DNA of 64,000 nt from Pterois miles (Eukaryota; Chordata; Actinopteri; Perciformes; Scorpaenidae). Of this stretch, positions 1 to 12,447 are shown one piece after another (within the stretch, counting starts at the first letter, position 1; each line of letters opens with the position of its first letter). The translations under genes and the position numbers were made by a program. The stretch is from the NCBI GenBank assembly GCA_947000775.1, contig CAMQGK010000299.1:17550001-17614000 (forward strand), written 5' to 3'. The notes under the pieces are model-generated. The model was given only the letters and a program-made list of their open reading frames with translations. It was not told where the DNA came from and did no database searches.

Positions 1-2050
1 CGTGAGATGCTGTAGCAATATGTGCGTTAAAATGTGTGAAAATAATCCAGCATGCTGCAGGTTTGAGGCCTTTGGGAGACTAACGATGTTATATAATCAG
101 GAGTGGATTCGGCTGTGAGCCAGACAGGTTTGATTTGATGATGGTGGTGGTGGTGATGGTCGTGCAGGCCCCATTTTACCACTGAGACGCGTTTCTTATA
201 AATCAACACAGTCTATGCACATTTTACTCGTATGCGAGACTTAATTCTATTTAATGTTATTTTATTTCATTGTTTTATTCTGAAACCGTGTTAGAAGTGC
301 TTTAGATTGATATTGCGTCGCCTCCTCCGGCTGTTTCGCCTATATTTTTATGCAAATCTTTCACATCTTTGGACAAATATTTGCTCTCATTGTGGCTTAT
401 TTGTGATTTTGCAAAAACTATGAAGTCAATAATGACTGCTTTAAACGTTTTGCTGGATTTCCGGTGCCTTTGTAGCGTTTTTGTGTGTCCTGTCTGCCAC
501 TGCAGTTTTCTCAGACCTTATATAACATCATGTGATCTTGTGAAAACACGGATTGTCGTTTTTGTTCCTCTGTTTTACAGTTGAATCTTGTTTGTTTGCT
601 CTTCAGATGTTCAGCTGTCAGGCTAGCTGAGGCCTAGTTGAGAGATTGGAGCAAAACATTAAGATGTTTTAATTTAAACGTTTAAGTCCAAATGATTTCT
701 AAACGAATAATATCAAAACAAACAAAAAAAAAAGATTTATATCAGGAGCGCACTGGAGCTTAAAGCAAAGGCGAAAAACGGGATTTTTATATATATAAAC
801 TAATATCATACAATAATTTATTTTTCCACTTCATTAAAACACTGGAATATATTTAGGATTTACTTTATTCTAACAACGCAGTGCCTTATTTCGTTAATTC
901 ATTTACTTATTATTTAATAGGGGGACTTTTCCAAAAGCGAAAGCTAATTAAAACTGTATAAATTGTCTTTATATAATCAAAAACAACCTAAATATAAAGT
1001 TAACAGTTAATTTAACAAATTCACACACTTGTTTGCAAGAAAATGCTTTAAAATCGTATAGACTAAAAACGGGCTTTACCTGCAGAACAAGACACTAAAT
1101 TTGAAGGTTAATAATACGGCGCAACTAATGCACTTAATGACACATAATGAGCATAATATTAATAACAGCTATTAATAGTAACGTTAGTGAACATAATAAT
1201 CGCTACACTAATAGGTACGTTAATTGATCTGCTTAATTAATTCTAAATGGAGAGGACATGTGACTGAAGCATGATTTAATACACTTATACTCACAGGTTG
1301 TTTCTGTTTTTAAATAAATGAGGAACTAGTTTCCACTTGATCACTGTGGGTGAAGATGACGATGGTGATGAAGGTGATGATCAGTGTGGAAGCGCGTGTC
1401 CTCCCTCGTGCCCTCTGCGCGCCTTCATGGACTTCAGTCCCAGTCGGAGCTCACACCTTTAAAAAGAGTCAAATATCAACATTATTGACGTTTTTTTCTG
1501 CATCGATTTGGATGAATTAATTACTCCTAATTATGATTTCTGATAGCTGAACAATTGAGAATGTGGCTGTTTTATTCGTGTTTATTAGTTAATTGATTAT
1601 TTAACAGGATGGAAGTGAAGGTTGGAGGAAGAGGAGCAGAGAGAGAGAGAGAGCGAGAGAGAGGCGGTAATTTGTGCGTAAATGGAAATAATGCGCAAAA
1701 TGTTTCATTGCGATGTTTTTTTTTTTCTTTTTGCATTGTGTGTCCGCGTGAGAGCGAGAGAGAGAGAGAGCGAGAGAGCGAGAGAGGGAGAGTTTGTGCA
1801 CGCGTGCTTGTTATAACGGAGGGGAGAAGTCCGTCTGCTTTATTGGACTGTATTTGCATAAAAGTTATGACACAAACAGTTGCTCTATATGTAGCATGTT
1901 TGTGTTTTTCTATGTGTTTCTGCGAGTCGCAGCATCTGTGTGCGTGAGCGTGCGTAAAGACCGACAGGCTCGAGCGCTTCATTTCGATTCACCGGGGACC
2001 CCTGCGCGCAACAAGAGCCCCCCATGGGTGCAATAGTGCAAGCACAGACG
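1..2050. other. Upstream region of hoxb6b, non-coding
   Basis: AT-rich single-copy-looking DNA with no convincing exon. It includes a GGT/GAT-rich short repeat at about 136-160 and two GA-rich tracts. No hoxb7b, hoxb8b or hoxb9b coding sequence is visible. Hox regulatory elements are likely but cannot be identified. Confidence 0.6.
1633..1790. repeat. GA-rich microsatellites
   Basis: Two interrupted (GA)n runs at about 1633-1663 and 1751-1789, separated by about 90 bases. Short open frames over them are low complexity and not genes. Confidence 0.85.
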
Positions 2051-2054
2051 GCGG

Positions 2055-2177
2055 TGATTGGCCAGAGGTTGATCAGATGGTACACTTCCCCTCTGTGTTC
2101 AGTGGCACCTCACAACCCCCCTTTCAGCAAAAACCAAATCTCGGATAAAGTAATGGCAAAACCACTTGGACTATAAA
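2055..2177 (+). promoter_or_regulatory. Candidate hoxb6b core promoter (CCAAT and TATA-like boxes)
   Basis: A CCAAT box on the opposite strand (gattggcc, about 2055-2062) and a TATA-like motif (ctataaaag, about 2171-2179) lie about 165 and 50 bases upstream of the hoxb6b start codon. Spacing suits a short 5' UTR. Inference from motif position only; the transcription start cannot be seen. Confidence 0.4.
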
Positions 2178-2227
2178 AGACAACAAATCATATTCCTCCG
2201 GAGTATATACACCCCGTTGTCCACCCA

Positions 2228-4047
2228 ATGAGTTCCTATTTTGTTAACTCAACTTTTCCCGTGTCTCTACCGGGAGGACAGGACTCTCTCCTGGGTCAGA
2301 TACCGTTATATTCCTCGGGATACACCGATCCGTTAAGACACTACTCCAACGCGGCCACATATGGAGCAGCCAACATGCAGGAGAAGGTTTACCCGGCGTC
2401 CTACTACCAGCAGACGGGCGCAGCGGCCGCGGCCATCTACGGAAGGGCCGGCGGCGGAGCGCCTTGCGACTACAACCCGGTCGGGACTTTCTACAAGGAC
2501 ACGGAGGGCTCGTGCGCTTTCTCGAGCCGCGACGACCAGCCGCTATTTGTCACTCAGGAGCAGCGCAAAGCGGAGTGCCCGGAGCAGACTGTCAGTATGA
2601 GCAGCAGCATTGACGACAAGTCGTCCACTCTCATCTACCCCTGGATGCAGAGGATGAACGCCTGCTCCGCCGGTGAGTACAAACGTTTAACTGTGTTGTT
2701 GTCACGCTGCCCGGAGGTAGAAGAGTCCTGCTCTCTGCGTGATGGAGTGAGAGTCCTGAGAGCTGCCTGTCAGCTGTGCAGCGCTCCATACACGCGCTAA
2801 TATTGAATCAACTTAACGTTTAGAAACAGAGACGTCTAATAATTAGACAATTAGAGAGCCGAAAGTAGAGTTTGAGATTACTGTGATTGCGCACGGATCT
2901 TCATGCGCCTTCAGGGCTTTGGCTGCTACATCATCATCACATACATACACGACCGCACGCGCACACACACACGCACGCACAGACTTGGCCTACACCACCC
3001 GAGCTCCAACTTAAAGCTCTTATTGTCACATGGCATCTTCGGAATGGGCCCTTTTTTGCAGTTTTAGAGGGACACTAAATATCGCAGAAACACTTTCGGC
3101 TGCGATTAAATGTTCAAAACATGAATTCACTGTAAATCTAAAAAACACAACACGTTATATAAGCTTTGTTCATCACTGCGCAGTGGGACTCTGACTGTAC
3201 ATCCTCACTGTAATGTATTGGAACAATGTACTGCTGTCATAAGAGAGCAAGCACACCATGAGGGCACTTTTACGCACAACGCAGTGTACACATTGAAGGC
3301 TACATCCTATTGTAGCCTACATTAATGACATTATTTAGGGTATTTTTAAGAATGAATTACATGTAAAGGTAATTTATTAACTCACTATAAGATGTGCAAT
3401 ATGGGTAATAAAGCTATATCATAGAAAAATATAGTGATTACTTTAGAATAAAGTTTTTTTAAAATGTGAATATTACTACTGAGTGCCACAGGAAGAGGCA
3501 TATTAAAGGATAGAATTTAAAAAAACACCTACAACAAGGTACAGTTAATTACTACATCATAATTTACTTCTTTATACACAACAAATTATAATATTTGACT
3601 GTTATAAGACTGTGATTTGGAGTTGAAATACACCAAAGATCTGAATTCCCACTTTATTGTATTTTTTCAGACACACCACTACAGATTTCGAGTGCACTCT
3701 CAGGTAGATTTTTCTCCTCCACTTTCGACATTCACTCAAGACGAACATTTAATTATTAATTCATGAATGTATTTATTTATTTTCTTCCAGGTCCATTTGG
3801 CAACAGTGGCCGCAGGGGCCGACAGACCTACACCCGCTACCAGACTCTGGAGCTGGAGAAGGAGTTCCACTTTAACCGCTACCTGACCAGGAGGCGCCGG
3901 ATAGAGATCTCCCACGCCCTGTGTCTGACGGAGAGACAGATCAAAATCTGGTTTCAGAACCGCAGGATGAAGTGGAAAAAGGAGAACAAACTCCTCAATC
4001 CCTCAAAGACACCCGAGGAGGAGGAACAGGCGGAGAAAAAGAGCTAA
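2228..4047 (+). CDS. hoxb6b: Hoxb6b homeodomain transcription factor (two exons)
   Basis: Seen: coding exons 2228-2672 and 3791-4047 join in phase 1 (donor CG|gtgagt, acceptor cttccag|G) to give 233 residues. The protein opens with MSSYFVNST, the Hox5/6/7-type start. It carries the hexapeptide IYPWM at about residues 136-140, which contacts Pbx, and an Antp-class homeodomain at about 155-214 with the recognition helix RQIKIWFQNRRMKWKK. The tail is short and acidic (PEEEEQAEKKS). An alanine run (AAAAA) follows a YYQQ motif near residue 63. Known family: Hox6 proteins are nuclear DNA-binding factors that pattern the trunk axis. The YPWM context, homeodomain and place before a Hox5 gene fit paralogy group 6. 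Its position in a cluster lacking hoxb4 and hoxb2 supports the b copy. The start is chosen because it matches the conserved Hox N-terminus and sits just after a TATA-like box. Confidence 0.95.
2673..3790 (+). other. hoxb6b: hoxb6b intron
   Basis: The 1.1 kb intron is bounded by gtgagt and cttccag. It contains a short CA/CG-rich simple stretch near 2945-2985 and otherwise AT-rich DNA. Some of it may be regulatory, since Hox introns often are, but I recognise no specific element. Confidence 0.85.
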
Positions 4048-4592
4048 AAGGACACTGAGAGAGAGAAAGAAAGAAAGAAAGGCATGTGTGTGTTTGAGTG
4101 CACACTCCCAAAATAAAAGGATGTATTATTTCTTTGTAGATAAAGTGCTGCAAATCCCATGTTAGAGACGTGTAGAGTGCTAGACTTTATTTCAGTATCT
4201 GCACGGTGATAATGTCTGCATTAGGTTAAAACCAGGTCCTCCTCTTGTTTGTCCTTGTGCTTGTGTCTTTATTTAGGGGACTATATGCAAAATCCGCCAA
4301 AATGTAAATAATTTTTAGTGTTTAGTTTTTGACAATGTCGTTACCTCATTATCGTAGGCCTACTGAGTTTTATTATTATTATTATTATTTTTTATGACAT
4401 TAAAAGAGTCATTTATTGTACATCCTGTGGTGTTAGTTGTTCTATAATAGTCTTAGGCTCGTTGTTTACAGCTGTGCCATCAACACTTGTACAGATAAGA
4501 AAATGTTACATGTTATTTATTGTTGTTCACCTTGTGTTCAATGCACATCTGGATATTGTGTGCAATATTTTGTTTAGGAAATTGTACATAGA

Positions 4593-4598
4593 AATAAA
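4593..4598 (+). terminator. hoxb6b: hoxb6b polyadenylation signal (AATAAA)
   Basis: A canonical AATAAA lies about 545 bases after the stop codon and is followed by a T/G-rich stretch. An earlier aataaaa near 4112 is a possible alternative. Placement by motif only. Confidence 0.5.
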
Positions 4599-4624
4599 GG
4601 CTTTTTGATGTATATTGGAAAATC

Positions 4625-5250
4625 TTGTGGCGTCATTTATACTCAGGAATAAATATATATATATTACTGGGCCTATCGTTATTATAAATATTATTATTAT
4701 AGGGTACTGAACTGCTTCTGAAGTCACAATAAACCTAAACAATATGCCTATAAATTCACATAAAAGCATGTAAAGATTAAAATAATTTCTAGAGTGACAC
4801 CCTGTGCGTTAAACTGACAACAATGTGGCTGATAAGTCTCCGTTATGTGTTACCTGAGCCTTTTGTGGCCTGTATTATCAGCGCGTTACATAAATGATGG
4901 ATGACTCCAGGGCCTGACAGCGCGTCCCTGCGGAGCACTACCGTCTCTGTCCGGAAGATGGCGCTCTCTGCCTGCACGGCTCTCGGGGCGCAGCGGGGAG
5001 GCACCATTGACTGGAGCCTAACGACCATTATTTCGTCATCATTTGTAACCATGGAGCATGAATTACCTCTTGAAGTCATCAGTGAGGATTTACGACTGGT
5101 CAACAAAGGCACGTGATTCCCGAACGCTCTCCCATATTTGGCCGCATACCTGGCAAAGTACAGTAGGGCTTCATTGCTTATAATTCATGATTGCATCCAT
5201 AAATCGTGCAAGCACACAGGATTATAGCGACAAAGATCTACAAATCGAGG
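4625..5250. other. hoxb6b-hoxb5b intergenic region
   Basis: About 640 bases containing the likely hoxb5b promoter. Upstream of the hoxb5b ATG are motifs tccataaatc and ctttaaaaatcc. The latter could act as a weak TATA box. No coding sequence seen. Confidence 0.5.
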
Positions 5251-5268
5251 CTTTAAAAATCCAAGCAA

Positions 5269-6550
5269 ATGAGCTCTTACTTTGTAAACTCGTTCTCAGG
5301 GCGCTATCCAAATGGCTCCGACTATCAGTTACTAAATTATGGGACTAACGGCGCTGTGAGCGGTTCCTTCAGAGACCCTGGCACCATGCACTCCGGGTCT
5401 TTCGGCTACAACTACAATGGCATGGACCTAACCGTGAACCGCACCAACAACGGCAGCCACTTCGGGGCCGTGAGAGAGGATGCCCGGGGATTCGCGCCGG
5501 ACGCCCGGTACAGACAGACACCCAACTGCTCGCTCTCCTCCCCAGATCCGGTGCCGCCGTCGTGCGCCACGGCCAGCCGGGAGCCGCTGGAACTAAAAAG
5601 CCCCTCTCCTCCTTCTGACCGGAGCTCGACCTCGAGCGGCAACAATCTCAACAAAAACAACAGCGCTCATTTCACGGAGATAGAGGACGCCACCGTCGCC
5701 TCCGAGACCGAGGAAGGCGCGCACAGCAGCGGCGGCTCCAGCACGGCACCTCGAGCGCAGCAGCAGCAGCAGCAGCAGCACCAGGACCCCAACGCCACCT
5801 CCTCCACTCCCACATCAAATGATTGCCAATCGCCACAAATATTCCCCTGGATGCGGAAACTGCACATAAGCCATGGTATATTTACACCTCTAATAATATT
5901 TAGTTTTGAAGGATGTCACGCTGACGGTGTGCCATAAATCTGTCAAGTGTTGCATGAGTGAGCAGGTCGGTGTGGATGACTGAAAAAGGCAGTATTTGTA
6001 AAGTCTTTATGGGGCTGTTTGGGTTCAGGTTAAGTGCCGCTGAAGAGGATGGGTTGTGAAATGTGGATTTAACAGTCGGCGAGAGCTCGAGATAAGAGAA
6101 GCAATAATAACCGTGTGAGTGTTGTTATGTGTCGTGTTGGTTGCATGCTTCCTCCCTGCATCATCTCATGGTGTGACCCCTCAGTGCATCTTCATGGTGA
6201 AGCCAAATCTAAAAGTCGAGCTGTGACACCCATCCTCTGTTGTTGCTGTTGTTGTTGTTCAGTGCGGCTGCTAATTTTCTGGATTTTCTGCTAAAATTGT
6301 AGATATGACTGGACCTGATGGGAAAAGGGCCCGAACCGCGTACACCCGGTACCAGACGCTAGAGCTGGAGAAAGAGTTTCACTTCAATAGGTACCTAACC
6401 AGGCGGAGGAGGATAGAGATAGCCCACGCCCTGTGTCTTTCCGAAAGACAGATCAAAATCTGGTTTCAGAACCGCAGGATGAAGTGGAAGAAGGACAATA
6501 AACTGAAAAGCATGAGTCTTGTAACAGGAGGCAGCGCCTTCCACAACTGA
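5269..6550 (+). CDS. hoxb5b: Hoxb5b homeodomain transcription factor (two exons)
   Basis: Seen: exons 5269-5875 and 6303-6550 join in phase 1 to encode 284 residues. The N-terminus MSSYFVNSFSGRYPNGSDYQ is the Hox5 signature. A serine/proline-rich middle follows, then a glutamine run (seven CAG codons, about residues 164-170), the hexapeptide IFPWM at about 191-195 followed by RKLHISHG, and an Antp-class homeodomain at about 209-268. The protein ends in SLVTGGSAFHN, close to vertebrate Hox5 tails. Known family: Hox5 factors act in the nucleus with Pbx partners and pattern the anterior trunk and pectoral-fin level. The intron is short (about 430 bp). Only about 650 bases separate it from the end of the hoxb6b transcript, so the two genes may share control DNA. 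The start codon matches the conserved protein beginning. Confidence 0.95.
5876..6302 (+). other. hoxb5b: hoxb5b intron
   Basis: The 427-base intron begins gtatat and ends ttgtag. It contains a short (TTG)n run at about 6240-6260. No element can be recognised with confidence. Confidence 0.85.
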
Positions 6551-7242
6551 ATAACTTTTTTGGGGGGGAGAGTAAAAATAATAATAATTAAAAAAGAAAT
6601 AAAAAAAAAAATCCATGAGTACTGTAAAGCTATTTGAAAGCGCAGCACCTTCCAGCATGCTATTGTGATAGAAAAAGAAGTATTCTGTGGTCTTAAAAAT
6701 GCCATTTTTAGTTTCCTGTTGTTGTACTATGATAGCTTAGATGTCATATTTGGAAAAAATAAGATGTAAATATTATTGGGGGTATTGATTGTCCATGCTT
6801 CTTGCTCTCTTTCTCTCTCTTTCTCTCTCTTGAAGGTGTTTCAACTTGAGCTCTTTATTGTGACTTCTTGACGGTCTAACAGGAGTAAATTCATTGTACA
6901 GTTAAAGAAAAAAAAACTTTCCAAACCATATGCTGCTCTTCATTGAATGTAAACCTAATGTATCCCGGGGCCATTCAAAGCGCTTTAGTGTCAGTTTTAC
7001 TGCTATTTTTGATGGTTATCTTGTGGCCAGATCCATACAGTTCCAAGCCAATGTGTAGCTTTAGGATATTTTGTGCAACTATTATTATTATTGTTTAGAA
7101 TAATTATGAGCAATGCAAATGTATTCAACCTGTCAATGTGATAAATTTTTAGTGCAAAGGGTTATTCTGTGGATAGGCAGTGATGTAAGCTTTTTTCGCC
7201 AATAAGCTTTTTGTATTTGTAAGTGAACTCATAGCGCTTGGA

Positions 7243-7248
7243 AATAAA
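7243..7248 (+). terminator. hoxb5b: hoxb5b polyadenylation signal (AATAAA)
   Basis: A canonical AATAAA lies about 690 bases downstream of the hoxb5b stop, followed by a T-rich stretch. The implied 3' UTR contains no match to the miR-10 seed. Confidence 0.5.
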
Positions 7249-7259
7249 AGTTTCTCTCA

Positions 7260-9279
7260 ATTGCTTTGAACGTGTCTCGACTGTATTATCAATTAGAAAA
7301 AACAAAATCACGTCATCGTTTTTTTTCTGCAGCGTAACAACTTCTGGTTCGTTTTAAACTCCGTAATGATTAACCTGCAAGAATTATAAAAGTGTCACAT
7401 GAACAACAAAGATTTTTGTCTCTTTGCAGCAGAGACAAAGTGTCAGAGAAAACATAACTTTTTCAAACTTACCTCCCGTGACTCTCCTGCAGCGAGATGT
7501 TTGCCATGTGGGAAATATGTTGGTGATAAAATCCCCCTAAAAAAAGAGTGTCTTTGGCTTACAGGTATATAGGCAAGGCTGAAGTTGGTAAAAAATCCCC
7601 CCTTACCAAAGATTGTATAGGCCTATATTACTTACAGACTGTGAAAAGTCACGTGAGGTCCATAAAGTTGGTTTTATGGTTTTGGGGAGTAGACAATGTA
7701 CTATATAATTCACAACCTTGAATGAAAGTGACGGCTTAACTGCATGGATGGGACTGGAAAGGCTGGACTGGGGAAGGAAGTGGTGTCCAGTTATATTTAG
7801 TTAATTTAAGCTTCTGGAAAACAGTTTTTATAAAGATATTTTATTTTAAAATGCCAGATCAAGTTTTTAATTGTGGCTCTCATTTTGTAATTGCTGTTTA
7901 CACTCGTACAATTTGAGATAAAAACCCACATTTCTCCCCACAGAAGAACTCTAATTATCTGACACTTTTAATGTTTTGTTCAAATAAAAAATCAAAACTT
8001 ATACTGTGTGGAAAAAATACTTTTAAAGGCCTCAAATTTTGCTTTGCGCGCTTCTTGCATTGTGAAATATAAGCACACAAAGTGCTTTAATTTGCAAAAC
8101 GTTTTGCAGAAAAAAGTAATCTCATTATTGGACTTTTAAGACTAAACTGGAGGCTTTTACGCAGCTGACACACTGCGAACTTGAGCGAGGTTCCTGGAGT
8201 GATTTATACCGATGTGTCAAGTCACCGAGCGGCCAAAGGTGAAGTCTCGGACAACCCTGAGCTGGACGCAGGCTTCACTGATTTAACATAAAGAAATCTC
8301 CAGGCTATATGTGGGCTTATATGCATTTGTCTAATAAACCATAATGGTATATTACCTCCAGGAAACTAAAGCTTTTATGAGACTTGTGCAATATTTTCAA
8401 AGTCTTTTCATTTCAGGTAAAAAAAAGTTAAAACCAGTGGTGGGCTATATGGGTCCCAGACATTTTCCACATATTCATAACTATTAAGTGGCAATTTAAC
8501 CAGCGTAATGAGTATTGCATATTGATAGGGGTAATCTGTACCCGGATCTCATGCATAATTCATGGCGGCGGGGATCATCGCTGGGTCAGTAGACGATACA
8601 GACTGCAGCCGCAGATGCGTCAGGAGGAGGAAGCTGCTGCTGCTGCTGCTGCCAGACTTTGCACTGTCACGATCGAGAGAAAAACTCTGTGTACGTTTGC
8701 ACATGAGATAACATACTTAATTATTTTTATTCCTAATATACTTCAAATTCTAAATACCTTTTATATTTGTCTGAATATTGTGGTTTTGGTGAAAAATCAC
8801 TGCAAATATTGTGCGTAAAATGGACAAAATTTCCTCTTTTGTCTGCTCTGCTTTGCAATAAGACTCATTTGATAGTTTAAACACGTGTAATAAGAAGGAG
8901 TGCAGCATGTACAGCAAATAATAAAACCCCATAAAGCACCACAAACACTATATTTAACCGCACGTGTATTCTATTTTTAATATAAAATCTATTTAAACAC
9001 TGTTTCCCGATGCAGCTTCAGTTTCACCGCAATTAATGTAAATAATAAATTCTCAGTTCAGTTCTAAAATTAAATGGAAATGAAGAAATGTGTTTAAAAT
9101 TAAATAAAATAACTTAATGTCAATAACCAGTTTATACCGTCACCTCTCACGTGGAATTTAACGCATTCATTTGATCATAATGATGACATATATGAAACAA
9201 ATGTCACCTTCAGTGTTTTTTTTTTTTTTTTTTTTTTTGAGGCCAGTTTTCGTGTCATGGATGCTCAACATCTGGCAGG

Positions 9280-9347
<68 letters not shown>

Positions 9348-10480
9348 TGTAATGCAGATATTGTGCCAGCAGAGGGCGCCTCAGACCGAGTCGGCTGATG
9401 ATGGATGAGTTGAGGCTCGTGTCATGTGGACACGGAGGCTACAGCGCAGAACACAGAAACACCAGAGCGTGTTTATTAGTTATTATCTCTTTATGTTGGT
9501 CCAGGCTGAGTGGACGGAATGAACCTTTAATCCGGGACACTTTGAGCTGAGAGTGAAGTTGTTGATCAGACTGATTTATATTATTCTGGAGAGCAGCTGA
9601 GTTGTACTTGAGTATTTCCATTTCATGCCACATTTATACCACTACCTTTATCTGACTGCTTGGTACTTTTGGATTACATACAAGAGGATGCTTATAATAT
9701 ATTAAAGTTTAAATATTACACCAGTGGTTCACAAGATTTTTGGATTGTGACAAGCAACAGGAAGTGTAAAAGCTTTTAGAAGCTCCAACATATAAACATT
9801 TGTCCTCTAAACTTCCCAGATTATTTCATTTAAATAACAACTTGAGGCCCAAAGAAATCAAAACATTAAATATCAAACAGACCAGTTTCTTTCTTTCCTC
9901 TCTCATAACCCCTCAGATATATCTGGTGACCCTTTGGAGGGGCTTGACCCCTAGGTTGGGAACCAGTGGACTAAACGGGAAAGTAGTTAAAAGCAACTCC
10001 AGCAGCTACAACAGTCACACGCTGCTCTAATATTGATGCATCAGTTTTAACCATGTAGTACGTTATACTGTATATAATGTGTCAGTAACAGGGTTGTACT
10101 TTTACTTTCATACATAATGTATTTTGTTGCTAATACTTCTGTATTTTTGCTTAAATATGATTCTGAGGGTTGGACTTTCATTTGTTCTGATGTATTTTTA
10201 CATTGTTGTGTTGGTACTTTTATTTAAATGAAGGATCTGAGTACTTCTTACACCACTGTGAGCCTGACGGGAGATGGATCTTGGGTTCAAATATTTAAAA
10301 ATTAAGTGACAGACCATGTGCATATACTTACTGTATATATCTGTAGCCTGACAGTGACACAGATAGATTAATATCACTCCTATAAGTGCTCATAATGTGC
10401 ATGAATACTGAGTTTTGTGACGTGTTTTATATTTTCTTATATCAACTATCACAGAAAAACTGTCAACAAACTACTTTATT
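7260..10480. other. hoxb5b to mir-10 spacer, 5' part
   Basis: Non-coding. Possible regulatory patches: a CCATAAA/TTTATGG inverted pair at 7660-7679, and a block near 8520-8660 with cataattcat and GC-rich sequence ending in a (GCT)n run at 8633-8652. From about 9640 the sequence takes on features of a common teleost interspersed repeat (tactttt/tacttct phrases near 9660, 10130 and 10240). Confidence 0.5.
9216..9346. repeat. Poly(T) and (TG)33 microsatellite
   Basis: A 23-base T run at 9216-9238 and an uninterrupted TG repeat at 9281-9346. Confidence 0.97.
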
Positions 10481-11165
10481 AATGGTTGATAAATTATTAA
10501 TGAATGCTCTATAGATTAATTTTAGACCATCATTAATAACAGCAACTTTTGGGTTGGAAGGTTACAGCTTCAGATTTGGTCGATTAAACCCCTTTATTAG
10601 TGATTTATTACTGCAGACTTCACTTATTATTCCCCTTTACTAATTATTTATTAATATTCTAACCATGGGTGATTTATTAAACCCCTTTATTTATCAGTTA
10701 TTAACATTTATAACAGCAGACTTGATTTATTAAACCCTTTATAAATGAGTTTTTAACATTTAGAACAGCATACTTGGTTAGTAAAACTCTTTATAAATGA
10801 GTTAACATTTTGACCACAAATGATGTATTAAACCCCTTTATTAAAGACTTATTAACATTTCTAACAGCATACTTGATTTTAAACCACTTTATTAATGATT
10901 TATTAGCATTTATAACTGTACATTTGGTGGATTAAACCCATTTATTAATGACTTATTAACATTAATAACAGCATATTTGATTTATTAATGATTTCTTAAC
11001 ATTTTAACTACAGATGATTAATTAGACCCATTTATTAACGAGTTATTAACATTTATAACTGCACACTTGGTGGATTGAACCCCTTTTATTAACGAGTTAT
11101 TAACATTTATAACTACAGACGGTGATTAAACCCCTTTATTAATGACATTAATATTTCTAACTGCA
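10480..11165. repeat. AT-rich minisatellite, unit about 50-60 bp
   Basis: About a dozen degenerate units containing the phrases ttaaacccctttattaatga, ttattaacatttataac and gcacacttg. Unit lengths vary from about 50 to 65 bases. It ends about 300 bases before the mir-10 hairpin. Confidence 0.85.
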
Positions 11166-11469
11166 CACTTGATGGCGCAGTAGAAAGTAATAAACCCATG
11201 AGCAACAAAAACACCAGCTAAGTGGATTTTTTTCGCAACCTCTAAATCCAAAATTTGTTGTCATGCTTATAATGGATCTAAGTGATTTATTAATAAAGCA
11301 GTTAATAGTAAGTTACAACCCATTTATAAGGGGTGCCTTATTATATAGAGGTAAAGACAAGCTCATGTCTAAGATCTTCACTCCTGAATATGAGCACATT
11401 GTTTTTAATGTATATTATTATTAGGTGTTTTATTACAGTTTCAGGGGGCTGCAGCTCCTGTGGCTGACC

Positions 11470-11562
11470 ACCTGTCATCTATATATACCCTGTAGATCCG
11501 AATTTGTGTAAATATAGCAGCAGCCACAAATTCGCGTCTTGGGGAGTATGTAGGTGATGACC
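11470..11562 (+). ncRNA. mir10: mir-10 precursor hairpin
   Basis: Seen: the 5' arm at 11486-11508 begins TACCCTGTAGATCCGAATTT and matches the vertebrate miR-10a mature sequence as I know it. The 3' arm at 11527-11548 begins CAAATTCG and ends GGGGAGTA, matching the miR-10 star pattern. A loop of about 18 bases separates them. The flanks extend the stem (gtcatc against gatgac). Known: miR-10 genes sit between Hox5 and Hox4 positions in vertebrate clusters and repress Hox genes after transcription. Here the hairpin lies between hoxb5b and hoxb3b, with hoxb4b missing. The zebrafish HoxBb copy (mir-10c) is remembered with G at mature position 16, whereas this copy has A, so the paralogue letter is left open. 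Confidence 0.96.
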
Positions 11563-12413
11563 CGTCACCTCGAGGGGAAGAGAAAGACGATAATACTCTA
11601 TCCCTCTGTATCATTGTATGGTAAATAATGCTGCATGTGTGATGTTTCTGGTGTAAAATGCTGTTTTTGTGATGACATTGCTGTGCGGAGTGTGTTTGAC
11701 GCGCAGAGCTGCAGGCCCGCACCAGACTCCATGCGCTTTTTTGAGTGTTTTTTTTTCTGTTTTCTCCCGTTTAGCTGCACATTGCTGGAGAATATGACAT
11801 CTGTGAGATTTGCGGGACAGGCCCGTGAATGCGGGGCATTGTTCGGCTCACCATTTATCTTCTTTTCACTGGCTGTTTGGTCGAGCCGAGGAGGAGTTTT
11901 AGTTTGCAGGGAAATGTGAGGAGGACCTCAACAAACAGCTCCAACAGACTGGACCGAGCGCTGATGAGAAGATGAGACCCAAAGCAAAAAGTAAGTGTAT
12001 TAAAGACTTATTTTACTGTGTTGATAACAGAAGTGAAGAGGAGTGTGTATTTGATTTGAGGGGGTGGTCACACTTTTATACGCATTTATAAGCAAAACGT
12101 TAATAACTGGTTTATAACACACTGTAATGTGGCTGTAAGCAGATATAATGAGTTGTAAGTATTTATTAATGGACAGTGTTTGTCTGTAATTCTCCTTTTA
12201 CAACTGTGCTTTATATTTATACGCCAGTTTCCACTTACAGCAGTTACAGTTGCTGACAAATTCATTAATAATAGTGTGTTATAAAGCATTTAATACATGT
12301 TATAACAAAGTAAAAACGTTCTAGGCCTGACCTGGTGATTTAAAGCTCATGTCATGAAAATTAAGTTTTTTTATGAACAAGAAGAAGCAGAACTACTTTA
12401 TTAATCCCCTCAC

Positions 12414-12447
<34 letters not shown>

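Noticed and set aside
1609..1982. Overlapping open frames on both strands across GA repeats
   Set aside because: Low-complexity translation (RERERE, SLSLSL) with no domain.
9910..9960. Two TGACCC half-sites considered as a RARE
   Set aside because: Spacing of about 12 bases is not a functional DR1, DR2 or DR5 arrangement, and the region is repeat-derived.
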